Source: Siphonodentalium dalli (taxonomy: Eukaryota; Mollusca; Scaphopoda; Gadilida; Siphonodentaliidae). Taken from it: 64,000 nt of DNA. Below are positions 45,855-57,783 of this stretch, one piece after another. The notes beneath the pieces were generated by a model. That model was not told the origin of the DNA. It was given only the letters and a program-made list of their open reading frames with translations, and ran no database searches. The DNA lies in NCBI GenBank assembly GCA_032622095.1, contig CP136066.1, positions 202,700,978 through 202,764,977 of the forward strand. Direction: 5' to 3'. Within the stretch, counting starts at the first letter, position 1. The number at the start of each line of letters is the position of its first letter. The translations under genes were made by a program, and so were the position numbers.

Positions 45855-46766
45855 TATACCTAACCAAGAAAAAGCCCCTACTGGAAACATTTAGTCAGCC
45901 TCACAAAGAAGAAATGTTATTTTCATAAAATTGTTCAGTCGAAGATACTAACTTCTAATAGTTCAAAAATAGATGTCATATTCATCAAAGTCATCAGTTT
46001 CTATGAAGAAATGTATAAATTAATACTATTATAAATTGAGTTGTAAAAATATCAATATTTATCAAATATCCTTAATTGGATTATATCAGACTGGGTGGAG
46101 GTACTCAGTCAGTATTAGTGTTCAATGTGCATGACAAATTCTAATTTCATATCAAAATGGTCATGTATTGATTGGAATGAGATGTCCCTTAATTCAGATC
46201 AAGCTTGAAAATTCATCCCGATTTTAGCCCATGTACATGTATGTGCTCTTGTCAAAGCTGAAGAAAGTTCAAAATATTTACAACTACCTAGCTACCCAAA
46301 TTTTTACATTAGGTAACCGTAGGCAGCCCTCTTAATTCAGATTGTTTGGCCACGGCAATCCGATACGGCAACCCTTTGCCATGGCCAGTTTGCTTCAGCA
46401 AATGGCTTTGGCATTGCTGATTGCTGAGCCTATTATGAGGGCTGGGTAGGGAATGGGCAAACATAAATTTTACAAATAGCGGCCTACCCGGTATATACAT
46501 GTAGCATATCTGATTTTGATGGCAGATTGGCTACATGTCTAATCAGAAAATCTTGTTTCTGTTTTCATTATGTATAAAATGTTTTGAACGGTCACATGAT
46601 GTGATATTGGGTTCTCTTGTGTGTTGATATTGGGTTTTCTTGTCAGTGTATATTATTGTTTTGATTAAGGTGGAACTGTATCTCTGTAGCCAATTAATTG
46701 GACAGGAAGATGAACGTTCTGCCCTGATATTTTGTCTGTGTTTCGATCCTGTATATCCGTAATTAT
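45855..46766. other. No gene recognised
   Basis: AT-rich sequence with only short frames. A GC-richer patch at 46330-46450 (ggcagccctc ... gagggctg) is weakly palindromic. Confidence 0.4.
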
Positions 46767-47184
46767 CCCTTTCATGACTGGACCATAGGTCGGCATGTCA
46801 TATATAAGAGAATGTATTGGCCTAACAAATTTATATTATTTTTTATAATTGTTAAAGAATGTAAGAAAATGTGAAAAAAATGTTAAAGAATGTAAGAAAT
46901 AATGATAAAAAGATGACAAAAAATTCTTAAAGAATGTAAGAAAAAATTGTAAAAATTGATAAAGAATAAGAATTTTTTTTTTTAAATGATAAAAATTGTT
47001 AAAGATTGTTAGAAAAATAATAAATAAATAGTAAAAAAAAAATTGAAAATTCTTAAAGAATGTCAGAAAAATTGGTAGGCCAATGGTTTCTCTTATATAT
47101 GCGAGGCAACCTATGGTCGACTCGCATATATAAGAGAATGCATTGGCAAAGGGTTGTGCCGGCGCAGCTCCCGTCATGAAAGGG
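46767..47184. mobile_element. Double-palindrome piggyBac-like MITE, variant ends
   Basis: The ends ccctttcatgac and gtcatgaaaggg are bordered by TTAT on the left and ATAA on the right instead of TTAA. The first internal palindrome is partly lost; the second (gcgaggcaacctatggtcga) is well kept. The A/T spacer has expanded by repetition of 'ttaaagaatgtaagaaaa'. Confidence 0.75.
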
Positions 47185-47238
47185 ATAAAACACTTCAAAT
47201 ACATGTTTTATTTGCAAGTTTTGATTACTTTTCTTTAG

Positions 47239-47316
47239 ATGAGTATGCAGTGGGCGGCGAGCCTTCGTTGCACCTTCCAGAAGGTTCAGAGATCACAGAG
47301 AGTTGCGGCTTCACAG
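47239..47316 (+). other. Possible 78-bp exon (weak)
   Basis: Follows ttttctttag and is followed by gttata. The segment is GC-richer than its surroundings. Read in phase 1 it gives EYAVGGEPSLHLPEGSEITE, in phase with the candidate exon ending at 42299; read in phase 0 it starts ATG and gives MSMQWAASLRCTFQKV. Neither was recognised. Support is limited to splice-like borders, base composition and phase. Confidence 0.25.
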
Positions 47317-48066
47317 GTTATATATAGCATCAAACAGCCAGCCACTCATTATAGCTATTATGTCAGTTGTCGGATGGAATATTAGCAGAATACAGTTTGC
47401 ATATTGTGGCTTTGAAAACTTTTTTTTTTTTTTCATTTCCAAAAACAATTTGTTATTATTTGTACAAGCCCTGTACCAATGCATTCTGTTATATATGTGA
47501 GTTGACCATAGGGAGCCTCACATATATAAGAGAATTCATTATAAACAAATCACTAGATTCTCTTTTTGGAAAATTGGGGTAGGTGCAGGGGGGTGGGGGG
47601 GGGGGGTCGGAAAAATTTTTCAGGCACGTATTCTGATTTTTTCCTTTCGACCCTTGTTGGGACCCACCCGCGTCCAAAATTCTTTCCGTTTTCAACAGTT
47701 TTTTCCCCGACCATTTTGGACACTCACCCCCCCCCCTTTTAACACTAAAACAGAGATTTGTGGGTGGGGGGGGGGGGGGAATTAAATGTAAACAGCTGTA
47801 TATGAATTTCTGTGCATACTATTTGTCATGGTGTTAATATTGACATGTAAATAGGAGCGAGTCATTTTGGGGTCATTCGGCCAAAAGAACATGGCTGCCA
47901 GCAGCAATCTTGGCTATACTGTTTGTCTGATCATCCAGGATCATCATGAAATTTTCATTTATGTTAATATTGATATTCTAAGGTGTTTTAAGCGAAACTC
48001 ATTGCAAAAACAGTCAAAAAGTCTTGCAGGAAAAAGAAATTTGAGTTGCGGAAAAAATTGTTTGTT
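47317..48066. other. No gene; poly-G/poly-C tracts and one palindrome
   Basis: G and C homopolymer runs at about 47590-47606, 47729-47738 and 47766-47779 are separated by 'ccgaccattttggac'-type sequence. A palindrome at 47478-47540 ('ttctgttatatatgtgag' and counterpart) is a diverged single copy of the piggyBac-like MITE interior. Confidence 0.5.
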
Positions 48067-48168
48067 GGTGAATTTGGTGATGCTAGCCCACTGTGAGGGA
48101 TAGTGTAACTAATTTCACCCTCTGGAAACCTCATTCTGCAAATGACAGGCACACTAAACTCAGGCTTG
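48067..48168. repeat. Half copy of the palindromic hAT-like MITE
   Basis: Right half only: ggtgatgctagccca, ttcaccctctgg, cctcattctgcaaatgacag, ending caggcttg. The left half is absent. Confidence 0.75.
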
Positions 48169-48281
48169 CTTGGTCTAGTTTATATCAGTTTGATTCACTT
48201 AAATAAGTACAAAATAAAACTTTTCAGTATTCAAGGATACAATGTATCTATTAATATTATTGGGTTGTGGCAAGGAATTAA

Positions 48282-48345
48282 AGGTACTCAATCCGATTCA
48301 ATGGTCCCCATATAATCAGATTCCAACAACAACAACATTTTTAGA
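48282..48345. repeat. Left-end fragment of the TTAA/AGGTACTC family
   Basis: Begins with TTAA (48278-48281) then aggtactcaatccg, and continues through 'cagattccaacaacaacaac' before diverging. Confidence 0.65.
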
Positions 48346-48690
48346 AATGCTGCTTCAGTTATCAGAATTTATTAATTCCCCAAAAATAATGCTAACCACT
48401 GTCAACTATATTTAAAATTAAGATGCTACACTTCAGATATGACTGGCACTGAACAGGCAGCATCAATTAACACAAAATGATGTTACAAAAGCCAAATATA
48501 GTCACTTCAACATGACATTATCTGGAAGGTCATTACGACTCATTAGTTAAACTAGAACCAAAGCTAGAACCAAATTGGACCCAAAAGATAAAGGCATGAT
48601 CACCATAGGCATAAAATAAATGGTATATTTTATTTATTGAAAAATATTTTTTTTTGCATTTTGCATTTTCGGCGGTAAAAGCATTTGTTG
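48346..48690. other. No gene recognised
   Basis: Featureless except for short AT-rich runs. Confidence 0.4.
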
Positions 48691-50410
48691 CCGGGTTCGT
48701 GAACCAAATAATTAAATTTGAATCACCTAATGTATTTTTGACCATCTGCCCGAGTTTCTCAGCTATGGCTTGTAGGATCTCAATGAAATTTTATATGAAT
48801 GTTAGCCACCATCCGGGCATATATCTCAACCTTTGGAATATCGTATCTGAATGAAATTTGATATGGAGATTTTCAAAGAGGGGCAAATGACATTCACTTT
48901 TTCCGTTTTCGGATATGAATGATATTTGTATGGATGTTCATCATCATGACATAGAGATATTTGTTATTTATCTGGAATGATGGTTTTTTGTCTGTTCGTG
49001 CAGACATGGGTTATCTGATCTGAATGAAATTTGGTATGGGGGTTTGCCATCACAACTGCTTTCAAAAGAGTGCACAATGATTTTGTTTTTGTTTACAATT
49101 TGCCCGAGTTATCGACCTAATAGATTGTAATTTTTTTGCAATTTTGGTCATCCAGCTTTATAACAAACTCATTACCAATATGAACCGATTTCAATAATTT
49201 TTAGGTTGCCCGGAAAACAAATTTGGTGGACTATTAAAATAGCCGGTGTCCGTTCGTGCGTGCGTCCGGAAATGGTTTCCGGATGATAACTTTAGTTTCG
49301 GTTATTAGATCAAAAGCAAATTTCATAGGTGAGTTTATCAGACCAAAATACAGGTCAAGTTTGAATATGGGTTTGCTCCGCCCATTTTTGCGAGAGTTAT
49401 GGCCCTTTTTTTACTTAGAATCTTGTAATTTTCTGGTTTCCGGATGATAACTTCAGTTTGTGTGATCATATCTGAACCAAATTTGGTATGTGAGTTTATC
49501 AGCCCTATGTACAGGTCAAGTTCGAATATGGGTATGCTCCGCCCATTTTTGCGAGAGTTGTGGCCCTTTTTGTCCGCCGACCCAATGGGTTTGGAGGACT
49601 TATAATCAGCCTGTCCGTGCGTGCGTCCGAGGTTTCCGGATGATAACTTTAGTTAGAATGAACCAAATTTATGCCCCCTTTTCGACTTAGAATTTGACCG
49701 TCTGTTAACATTTTTGGTTTCCGACCGGTAACTCCAGTTTGGATTAATTGATCTGAACCAAAGTTGGTATGTGTATTTCCCAGCTAAAGATACAGGCCAA
49801 GTTCGAATATGGGTTCCGTCCAATTATTTTTACATGAGTTACGGCCCTTTTTCGACTTAGAATTTGGCCGTCTGTTAACATTTTTGGTTTCTGACCGATA
49901 ACTCCAGTTTGGATTATTTGATCTGAACCAAAGTTGGTATGTGTCTTTCTCCCAGCAAAACACAGGTCAAGTTCGAATTCGGGTTCCGCCCGCCAATTTT
50001 CACCAGAGTTATGTCCCTTTTTTACTTAGAATTTTTGCCAATTTTAGGTTTCCGGATGATAACTTTAGTAAATGTGTACTGTATGAAATTAAATTTGGTA
50101 TGTAGGTTTACTAGCACTAGAGACAGGTTTTTATGCGCAAACAACGGCCGTATCAAGCCGACACTTAGAGGCGGACATGAGGTCTACCGACCTTTTATTC
50201 AACTTGTTTTACTTAGAAAATTTCTCACTTATTTGGTTTCCGGATGATATCTCAAGTTTGGATCCTTTAATTGCAAATACCGTTTTTATGTGGATCAGTC
50301 ATATCACGATACAGGTCAAGTTCGAATTTGAGTTTGAACCGATGATTTTTCTCAGAGTTATGGGCTTTTCGACTTAGAAAATTCAATTTTTCTTGTAATT
50401 TTCTTCATTT
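48691..50410. repeat. Degenerate tandem family, 'ggtttccggatgataactt'
   Basis: Units of roughly 90-190 bp share ggtttccggatgataac, 'ctgaaccaaatttggtatgt', 'aggtcaagttcgaatatggg' and 'gagttatggcccttttt'. Landmarks fall near 49271, 49437, 49630, 49718, 49888, 50045 and 50236. The left part (48.7-49.2 kb) uses a related phrase, 'atgaaatttggtatgg'. Its small frames are by-products. Confidence 0.7.
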
Positions 50411-50710
50411 TGTGCCAATTTGAGGTTATATTTTGACTTTAAGAGTTTTTTAAAGATTTGGTTATTTGTATGCATGTCAGTAATGAGACAATGCACAAGT
50501 GTCTTATCCATATAGTATACTTCTACAAAGCCTCCGCTCCAAATGAAGCCACCGGTTCGGGGGACACTGTGGCCGAGCGGCCTTTTATTAACCATAATTT
50601 GAATGACTGAACTTATGATGGCATCTGCATGCCCGTGTTTGAATTTGCACAATGGGGGTATACAGCACCGGCGGTGCAACCTCTTGTTCCTTTTAAAGTT
50701 ATTATCCTTT
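50411..50710. other. No gene recognised
   Basis: Contains 'tgtggccgagcgg' at about 50568-50582, discussed as a rejected tRNA candidate. Nothing else is supported. Confidence 0.4.
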
Positions 50711-52160
50711 TTAGCTCAGCTGAGACGAAGTCTCCGGTGGAGCTATAGTCATCACTCCCCGTCTGTCCATCCGTCCGTCAACAATTCTTTAAACTTCTCC
50801 TTTGGAACCATAAGACCGAATGGGTTCATATTTGGTGTGGATGTTCCCAAGGTGACTCACATTCAGATTTGTTCAAATGAGGTCACTGGGTCAAATAGTT
50901 GCGAAGCCAGGGCCATAACTCTTTCCCTCCATAGCAATTCTTTTAAACATCTTCTCAAATACCATCAGGCCAAATGGGTTCATATTTGGTATGAAGGATC
51001 CTTGGATGACTGGAGTTCAGATTTGTTCAAATGAGGTCACTGGGTCAAATGTGGGCGGGGCTAGGGACATAACTCCATGTATATATATATTGTGCCCCCT
51101 GGCCCTTTACTCAAGTTCACTGCTTCTGCCACCCTGGTCCAAAAAATAATATTTACTCAAATTCTTGACAGAGAATCATTAATAAGAAGCATTTACTTTG
51201 GCTCTAACTGTATGCATGGTATGCCGACACATGTCAAGTGAAATCTGACATTTTTATAAACATTCCCTGGAGATCTGCTAGAGGTCATTAATCCCCAATT
51301 ACAACAACAATCTATCATATGTATTGTTCAAATCTTTCAACAGGACATTTAACACTCCCACATCCACCACTTCACTAGAATATATTTCGCAAACTTGAAA
51401 AGTGTTCTTTGAAAGAACCACTAGCTCTATTTAGCTCATATTTAATATTGAGGCTCCTTTGGTGATCGTGATTCAGATTTGTTCAATCAGGGCCACCAGG
51501 TCAAGTAGGTGCAAGGCCAGCTACATTACTCTTTCTCTCCATAGTAATTCGTGATGTGTCTTCTATGCAAGAATCAAATGGCCTATTTTGCTTATATTTG
51601 GTATCAAATTACCTTGGGTGACAGATTTGTGAAAATGGGATCACAAAGTCGAATAAGGGCTGAGCCAGAGACATAACTATTTCACCACATAGTAATTCTT
51701 AAAATATGTTTGCAAGAGCCAAGAACTAATTGGCTTATTTAGCATGGAATGTTCTTGTTCGACTGTAACTGCAATTCAGATTTTTATAAATGGGGTCACC
51801 TGGTCAAATAGGGGCTGAGTGAAGGACAGTTTCCCTCTTATTATGCTTCCTTCACAAGGACCATCATTCAGGTCTATTTTACTGATATTTAGTATGAAGG
51901 GTTCTTTGGTGTCTGTGATTCAAATTTATTCAGATGGGGTCACCAGGTTTAATAGGGTGGGACCAGGGACATAACTGTATGTCTCTGTAGTAATTCTTAA
52001 AATGTCTTCTCAAGAGAGGTTGGACTATTTAGCTTACATATAGTATGGAGCATCCTTTAGTGACTGAGATTTAGATTTGTTAACATGAGGTCAACCTGTT
52101 AAGAAATGACGGGGCTATGGGGAGTTAACACTTTTGTGTCTAATACAATCATTGAAATAC
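50711..52160. repeat. Degenerate tandem family, 'gattcagatttgttcaaat'
   Basis: Starts with tagctcagctgagacgaag and a (cgtc)n-like run, then diverged units with 'catatttggtatgaagg', 'gattcagatttgttcaaatg', 'aggtcactgggtcaaat' and 'cataactctttccctccata'. The units average about 200 bp. The same family is found at 61.3-62.45 kb. No protein product is inferred. Confidence 0.7.
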
Positions 52161-52440
52161 CAAATTCATTGAAACATCTACCTTGGAACTACCTGACTGA
52201 TTAATCTGACATACATGTATGGTGTTTTGGGTCCATGGATAATTGGGCTTCAAACATGTCTAAATGGTTTTATAAAAAGGCGCTTGTGAGATTGGAAATT
52301 TCCAACAATTGAGAAAGTTTGAGATGTCGGTTGTGAAATTCCAACCTAAGACTTGGGAGTCTGGAGTTGTGGATTTATAATTCATATTTTTTGGCTTTTT
52401 ATATGAAATAAAAATTAATTGACTGATTTGGTTGATATCT
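52161..52440. other. No gene recognised
   Basis: Short interval between two degenerate repeat arrays, with a weak 'ttggaaatttccaacaattg' phrase reminiscent of the 5740-6480 family. Confidence 0.4.
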
Positions 52441-53780
52441 GTCCCCTGAAATTTTCGGAGGACTATTGTAATCAGCCGCGTCATCTGTCTGTCCCTGTGT
52501 CCATCCCATTTCTTGTTCAGACATAACTCCAGTTCATATTATCCAATCGAAACAAAACTTGGTATGAGTAATAACTATCACATTATTGAGGTCAATTTCG
52601 ATTTTGGTCATGGCCTGATGATTTTTGGTGGAGTTATACACTTTGTTCGATTTTGAAATCTCTTCTTTTCTTTTTTTGGGGATGTTCAGATGATAAATGG
52701 AGCAAGTTGGACTGTTGGAGTCAAATTTTTGCCACCCATTTGACTTATTTGTTCTTAAAATATCCAACGTCACAAAAAGCATCCTAATTTCTGGGGACCT
52801 TTTATTAGTATTTGGAATAACTTGAACAAACGTCAACCAATTTCATTCATATTTGGTATATGCATCTTTCACAATAATTTCTCTGATCGAGTTCAAAAAC
52901 CAGATTTTCCTACTTTTTATACGCCCGTTTGAAAACATGAGTTTGGATTATTTGATGATAACTAGAGCTCAGTCATACTAAAATACAGGTCAAGTTCGAA
53001 TTTGGGTGCAGCCCGATGATTTTTGCACGAGTTACGCACCTCTAAGCTTGGTATGTGGCTCAATCATACTGAAATACAATCATACTGAAATACAAGACAA
53101 GTTTTAATTTGGATGCGGCCCAATGTTTTTTGCATGAGTTATGCACCTTTTTCAACTTGGAAAATTCAATTTTTAATATATGCCCATTTTCAGATGGTAA
53201 CTTTAGTGTCCGGGGACACAAATTTGTCCGGAGTTTTTCTCAGTCGTTTTTTGATCAATTTCCGTGAAACTTGGCACAGACATCAACCACCATGGGAACC
53301 TGTGCACCTGCGATTATGACGTCTGTCGGACTTTTTTTGGTGGAGTTATCCCCCCTTTTTCGACTTAGAAAATTTTCGCAACATGTATACTTTTGTCCGA
53401 GCTTTTATTCCTACATATTTAGGTCAATTTTTTTAAAACGTGGTACAGATATTTAGTACCATGGGAACTTGTGCACCTGCGATTATGACGTCTGTCGGAC
53501 ATTTTTTGGTGCAGTTATCCCCCTTTTTCGACTTAGAAATGTTTTTGCAACATCCATAATTTTGTCCGAGCTTTTATTCCTACATTTTTCAGTCAATGTT
53601 TTTTAATCTTGGCACTGATATTTAGTACCATGGAAACCTGTGCACCTGCGATTATGACGTCTGTACGACATTTTTTGTGTGGTGTTATTCCCCTTTTTCG
53701 CAACATGCATAATTTTGTCCAAGCTTTTATTCCTACATTTTTCGGTCAATAGGTTTAAGATTAGGGTTATGGTTGTACAC
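52441..53780. repeat. Degenerate tandem family, second block
   Basis: The left part belongs to the 'ggtttccggatgataac' family. From about 53210 to 53740 the units are closer, sharing 'tgtgcacctgcgattatgac', 'gtctgtcggac' and 'tatccccctttttcgactta', with a period of about 170-185 bp. Confidence 0.7.
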
Positions 53781-54176
53781 CTGCAATGGGAACTGTTATT
53801 TTATTATTTTAACTAAATGTTTACTGACATGTGAAACATCTTAGTATTTTTAAAACAGGGGGGTATCCGTAGTCCCATTTGGACAGTCACACCTCTAGTT
53901 GAATTAGAATTTGCAATAGTTTAGGTTACTACAATTTAGTGTCACTGCCATTGTTTGTTTGTGTAGAGTTCAGAAAGCACACCGGTCGTATTTTGCCATG
54001 CCCAGCATAGCTCGTTTGTTATACCTGAGTTCAGGGTCTGTGCTGGACCGAAATTTCCTTTTGCCAAATGAACATAATTTTTGCCAAATTCTTTTAGTTT
54101 TTGCCAATTGCTGTCACTGGTAGCATCAGTTTCTGCAAAACTGAGTCGCATTTTTCGACAATCACTGTTTGAACAA
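53781..54176. other. No gene recognised
   Basis: Left flank of the hAT-like insertion, with repeated 'ttttgccaaat' phrases but no defined unit. Confidence 0.4.
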
Positions 54177-54184
54177 CTTTTGAT

Positions 54185-55081
54185 TAGGGTTGAAATGATT
54201 AATCGACTCTGAATTTTGCCGTCGACTGGTCAGAACATAGTGTATTAGTTACATGTATAACATTTTCAATATCGATTCGGGCATAAAAGGTGTTAACTGC
54301 GCGTAAGTTATGGTAAGTATAACGTTTGGTGGCACCCGGAATTGGCAGTGTTACTAGTATAGACACACACGTTGACCCGACTATTAAATTAATTAAAAGA
54401 ATGAAATTGACAACACAATGTCTCACTCGTCGTTTGAGGTCAAAGTCATCACTGCGACATGATGGCAATGATTGACGCGGCTTTATCATTTGTCGGAGAC
54501 GGCTTTGATCTAGACACTGTATATTTCAATTGGTCTCGCACCGTCGGGTTATGATGCGACTCTGTGAAGGTCGCTTAAGATGACGTCATTGGTACTACCA
54601 TATATAAATGATACTGACATTAAGAACTGGCTATCATATTCTACAACGAAGCCTATACTATGGGGCGTATTTAGTCGTAACATTAACATTTTATAGTGAC
54701 CCCGCTCGGCACCGGTTTATTGGTGATCACGTAACTAAACGCAATCTCGAACGCTGATATCAAATTTAAAACCTGTATAAAAGATTGTGTTTCTAATCAT
54801 TATCCACCACATGTCTAATTATATAATTACATTCAGTGTGTTGGATAAATATGAAGATGTTTACTGTATTATTTCCCAAATAAATTGGTGTCTATGCAGG
54901 GAAGTGCGCTACGCAATGGACATTGCATCAGTCATCAGTGTATGCCATGTACGTAGAATTTTCCGTACCATGTTATCTTTGAAAGTTGTGATATCGGGAA
55001 CCGACTAGTCGACGCTACGCGACTTTTGGGCCTCGACTAGTCGACTTTGAAATTCACTAATCGTTTCAACTTTCAACACTA
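54185..55081. mobile_element. 897-bp non-autonomous hAT-like element with 8-bp TSD
   Basis: The ends are tagggttgaaa and tttcaacacta, flanked by an exact direct repeat cttttgat (54177-54184 and 55082-55089). Sub-terminal motifs 'attaatcgac' and 'gtcgactagtcga' occur near both ends, a pattern typical of hAT elements. Frames of up to 96 residues inside have no dimerisation (hATC) or BED-finger signature, so the element is non-autonomous. Confidence 0.85.
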
Positions 55082-55089
55082 CTTTTGAT

Positions 55090-55429
55090 ATTGATAGGAA
55101 AGCAGTGTCACCGAACAATAAAATTGTAGAAGGGTCGGCTGGAAGGGTTGCTTCATCAGAAAGGCACATTAAAAGACGATGATCTATGTAAATACGTACC
55201 ACAATAAATACTGGTAATCTCTCTGCCCATAGATACTAATCGTATCAGATTAATTGCATCTTGATAGAGGTATTTTTCAACTCGGCTTTCTTGAGGAATT
55301 AAAAAGTGACTTGCCAAATGCAATTATTTTTTGTCAGATGTGAATTATTTTTGTCATTGGCAAATTTGGCAAGTGGCATTGCGAACACTGCCTGAGTTAC
55401 GGCCCTTAGTTTGTCTATTTTATGCATTT
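55090..55429. other. No gene recognised
   Basis: Right flank of the hAT-like insertion, with 'ttgccaaatgcaattatttt' phrases similar to those on the left flank. Confidence 0.4.
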
Positions 55430-56040
55430 ATTATATGCCCGTTTAAAAAAATGGTTGTATTATGTAAATGGGTTGTCCGTCCGTCCGTCCACTTTTGGTT
55501 CCGGATGATAACTTGAGATTGAATCGAGTGAACTGAACCAAATTTGGTATGTTAGTTTACCACACCAAAATACAGATCAAGTTCGAATATGGGTTTCGTC
55601 CGCATGATTTTGACTGAGTTATGTCCCTTCTTCGACTTAGATTTGACCTGATTTGCGGTTTCCAGATGATAACTTTAGATTGAATCAAGTAAACTTAACA
55701 AAATTTGGTATAGTAGTTTACCACCCCAAAATACAGATCAAGTTCGAACTTGTTTGGATTGGATGGAATAATTTTTTATGTGGTTATTTCTCACTGGTAA
55801 CAAGGCATAATAATTTCAACTTTAACATGTTTATTTTTTTAGGTTTCTGATTGATAAAAAAAATTTGGTATGTTAATTTTTCAGTCAAAAATACCACACT
55901 TGAATTAATTGTGTTTTATTATTATTTCGTCTTAAGTCAAAGGTTTCAAACAAATGAATTAAACCTTGCCCCACTCTACTCCAGAAACGGGCGTATTATG
56001 CCACGCCCCAACAGCCTGCTCATGTTTTTCTTTGGCCTGG
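55430..56040. repeat. Degenerate tandem family, third block, plus inverted partner of 2575-2680
   Basis: After atatgcccgttt and a (tccg)n run, two to three units carry 'gaaccaaatttggtatgtta' and 'acagatcaagttcgaatat'. From 55915 the sequence is the inverted counterpart of 2575-2680 (gaattaaaccttgccccact). Confidence 0.7.
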
Positions 56041-56302
56041 TGTAGTTCAAGCGTGCATATGCTGACAGACAAGCATTTATTATGAATGGCTGGTTGTTTA
56101 GTTGCTTTGACCCAGTCAGTGACTGAAATGGCAAATATGTTCAAATCGAATCCTAGTTTATCCAAAATATGAACGTTTATTTAAAGCTTTGAGAGTTGAT
56201 ATATTGTACTTTTGTTGGTATTATCCATAACATTTCCTTCATTATTGGTTCATGAAGTTATATTATGATGTTTATAATAATAGTGCTTTTTTCTCACAAG
56301 TA

Positions 56303-56494
56303 CAGTAATGCCCTAAATAATCGACTCCTTAATCATAGAAGAATTATGGGTAACCTTTCAGGATTTAGTCAGAAATATGGCTTGTTGCCATTCATCCGAA
56401 AGCTCTCAGCAACAAGCCATATTTCCGACTAAATCCTGAAAAGTTACCCATAATTCTGCTGTGGTTAAGGAGTCGATTATTTAGGGCATTACTG
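56303..56494. mobile_element. CAGTAATGCCC foldback MITE, TA-flanked, copy 2
   Basis: A 192-bp palindrome from cagtaatgccctaaa to its complement, flanked by TA (56301-56302 and 56495-56496). The loop is shorter than in the 41729 copy. TIRs are perfect for the first 20 bases or so. Confidence 0.92.
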
Positions 56495-56618
56495 TACATA
56501 ATTGAATTTTTGTTGCTTGTATGGATATCTCTTGATTCATTAAATATCAAGAACTCTAAACTTTGTGTTTGTTAATTATTGCAGGACATGATTGTTAGAT
56601 TAACCCTTTCTGAATTAA

Positions 56619-57010
56619 CCCTTTACCCAACAAACCGGCCAAAACCGGCCAAATAAAGCTGCAACAGCCTAAATTATCTTCGGTCTGTCTCAATAAAACC
56701 ATACAAATATGGATATCATTGGAACCGGCTCATTTACCACATTGTGATGGTTATAGTTATGCCCTGTGCCAATGCATTCTCTTATATATGCGAGTCGACC
56801 ATAGGTCGCCTCGCATATATAAGAGAATGCATTGGCCTAAAAAAAATCTTTTTTTAACACTTTTTACCATTTTTTCTTAAATTCTTTAACAATTTTATAA
56901 TTTTTAATGTGTTAAGCCAATGCATTCTCTTATATATGCGAGGCGACCTATGGTCGACTCGCATATATAAGAGAATGCATTGGCACAGGGCCCTTCTGTT
57001 GGGTAAAGGG
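56619..57010. mobile_element. Double-palindrome piggyBac-like MITE, full copy
   Basis: The TIRs ccctttacccaaca and tgttgggtaaaggg are flanked by TTAA (56615-56618 and 57011-57014). Inside are two palindromes of about 70 bp built on ccaatgcattctcttatata; their centres (gtcgaccataggtcgcc and its complement) are inverted relative to each other. An A/T-rich spacer of about 100 bp lies between them. Non-coding. Confidence 0.9.
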
Positions 57011-57080
57011 TTAAACACTCATTGACGAGTAGTAATCCCTCAGGAAATGTTCATATAATAAGTTCAACAGACAACCACGT

Positions 57081-57515
57081 CAAGCCTGCAAATAGCGTGT
57101 CTGTCATTTGCAGAATGAGGTCCCCAGAGGGTGAATTTAGTGACGCTATCCCGCAAAGCGGACTAGCATCACTAAATTCACCCTCTGGGGACCTCATTCT
57201 GCTTAGGCCATCAACTGCTATGGTAGACCTAGGATCAGAATGAAGTTCCCAGTTGAAGTTGGTGATGTTCACCCATTGGGCACTTCGATTATGGATTTTA
57301 TCTTCTGCAAATTAGGGGATAAACTAAGGGAAAAAGTAACTAACACCAATGTTAATTTCATACAATAGATACTTCCCAGAAGATGAGGCCTAAGCAGAAT
57401 GAGGTCTCCAGATGGTGAATTTGGTGATGCTAGCCCGCTATGCGGGATAGCATCACTAAATTCACCCTCTGGGGACCTCATTCTGCAAATGACAGACACG
57501 CTATTTTCAGGCTTG
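57081..57515. mobile_element. Palindromic hAT-like MITE, long copy, with 8-bp TSD
   Basis: Runs from caagcctgcaaatagcgtgt to its complement and is flanked by an exact direct repeat aaccacgt (57073-57080 and 57516-57523). The two palindromic halves are separated by about 190 bp of unique sequence, which the shorter copies lack. Confidence 0.9.
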
Positions 57516-57783
57516 AACCACGTTTATTGAACTTTTTATCTGAACATTTCCCGCCAATGAATAGGAATAGAAATCATCCTGGCCTTTCAATTATCTGTTG
57601 TTTATATTTCCTGAACATCCCTCCAGATGAATAATAGACCATTCCAATGTATACTTTTATAACTGAATGGGAGAATACATTTAGTATAGAAGGGTTAACA
57701 GGGACATATTAGTTTAAAGATGGATTATCTCTTATAACAATTTTTAAATAGTTTCATGGGTATAAAATAATAATTATGAATTT

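Noticed and set aside
50560-50600. tRNA-like 'tgtggccgagcgg' A-box motif
   Set aside because: A possible B-box (ggttcggggg) lies before it instead of after it, and no cloverleaf or acceptor stem can be formed; at best a SINE scrap.
54787-55008. Exon-like segment around ctatgcag/ggaagtgcgctac
   Set aside because: It lies within the hAT-like insertion, and no donor site or recognisable protein accompanies it.
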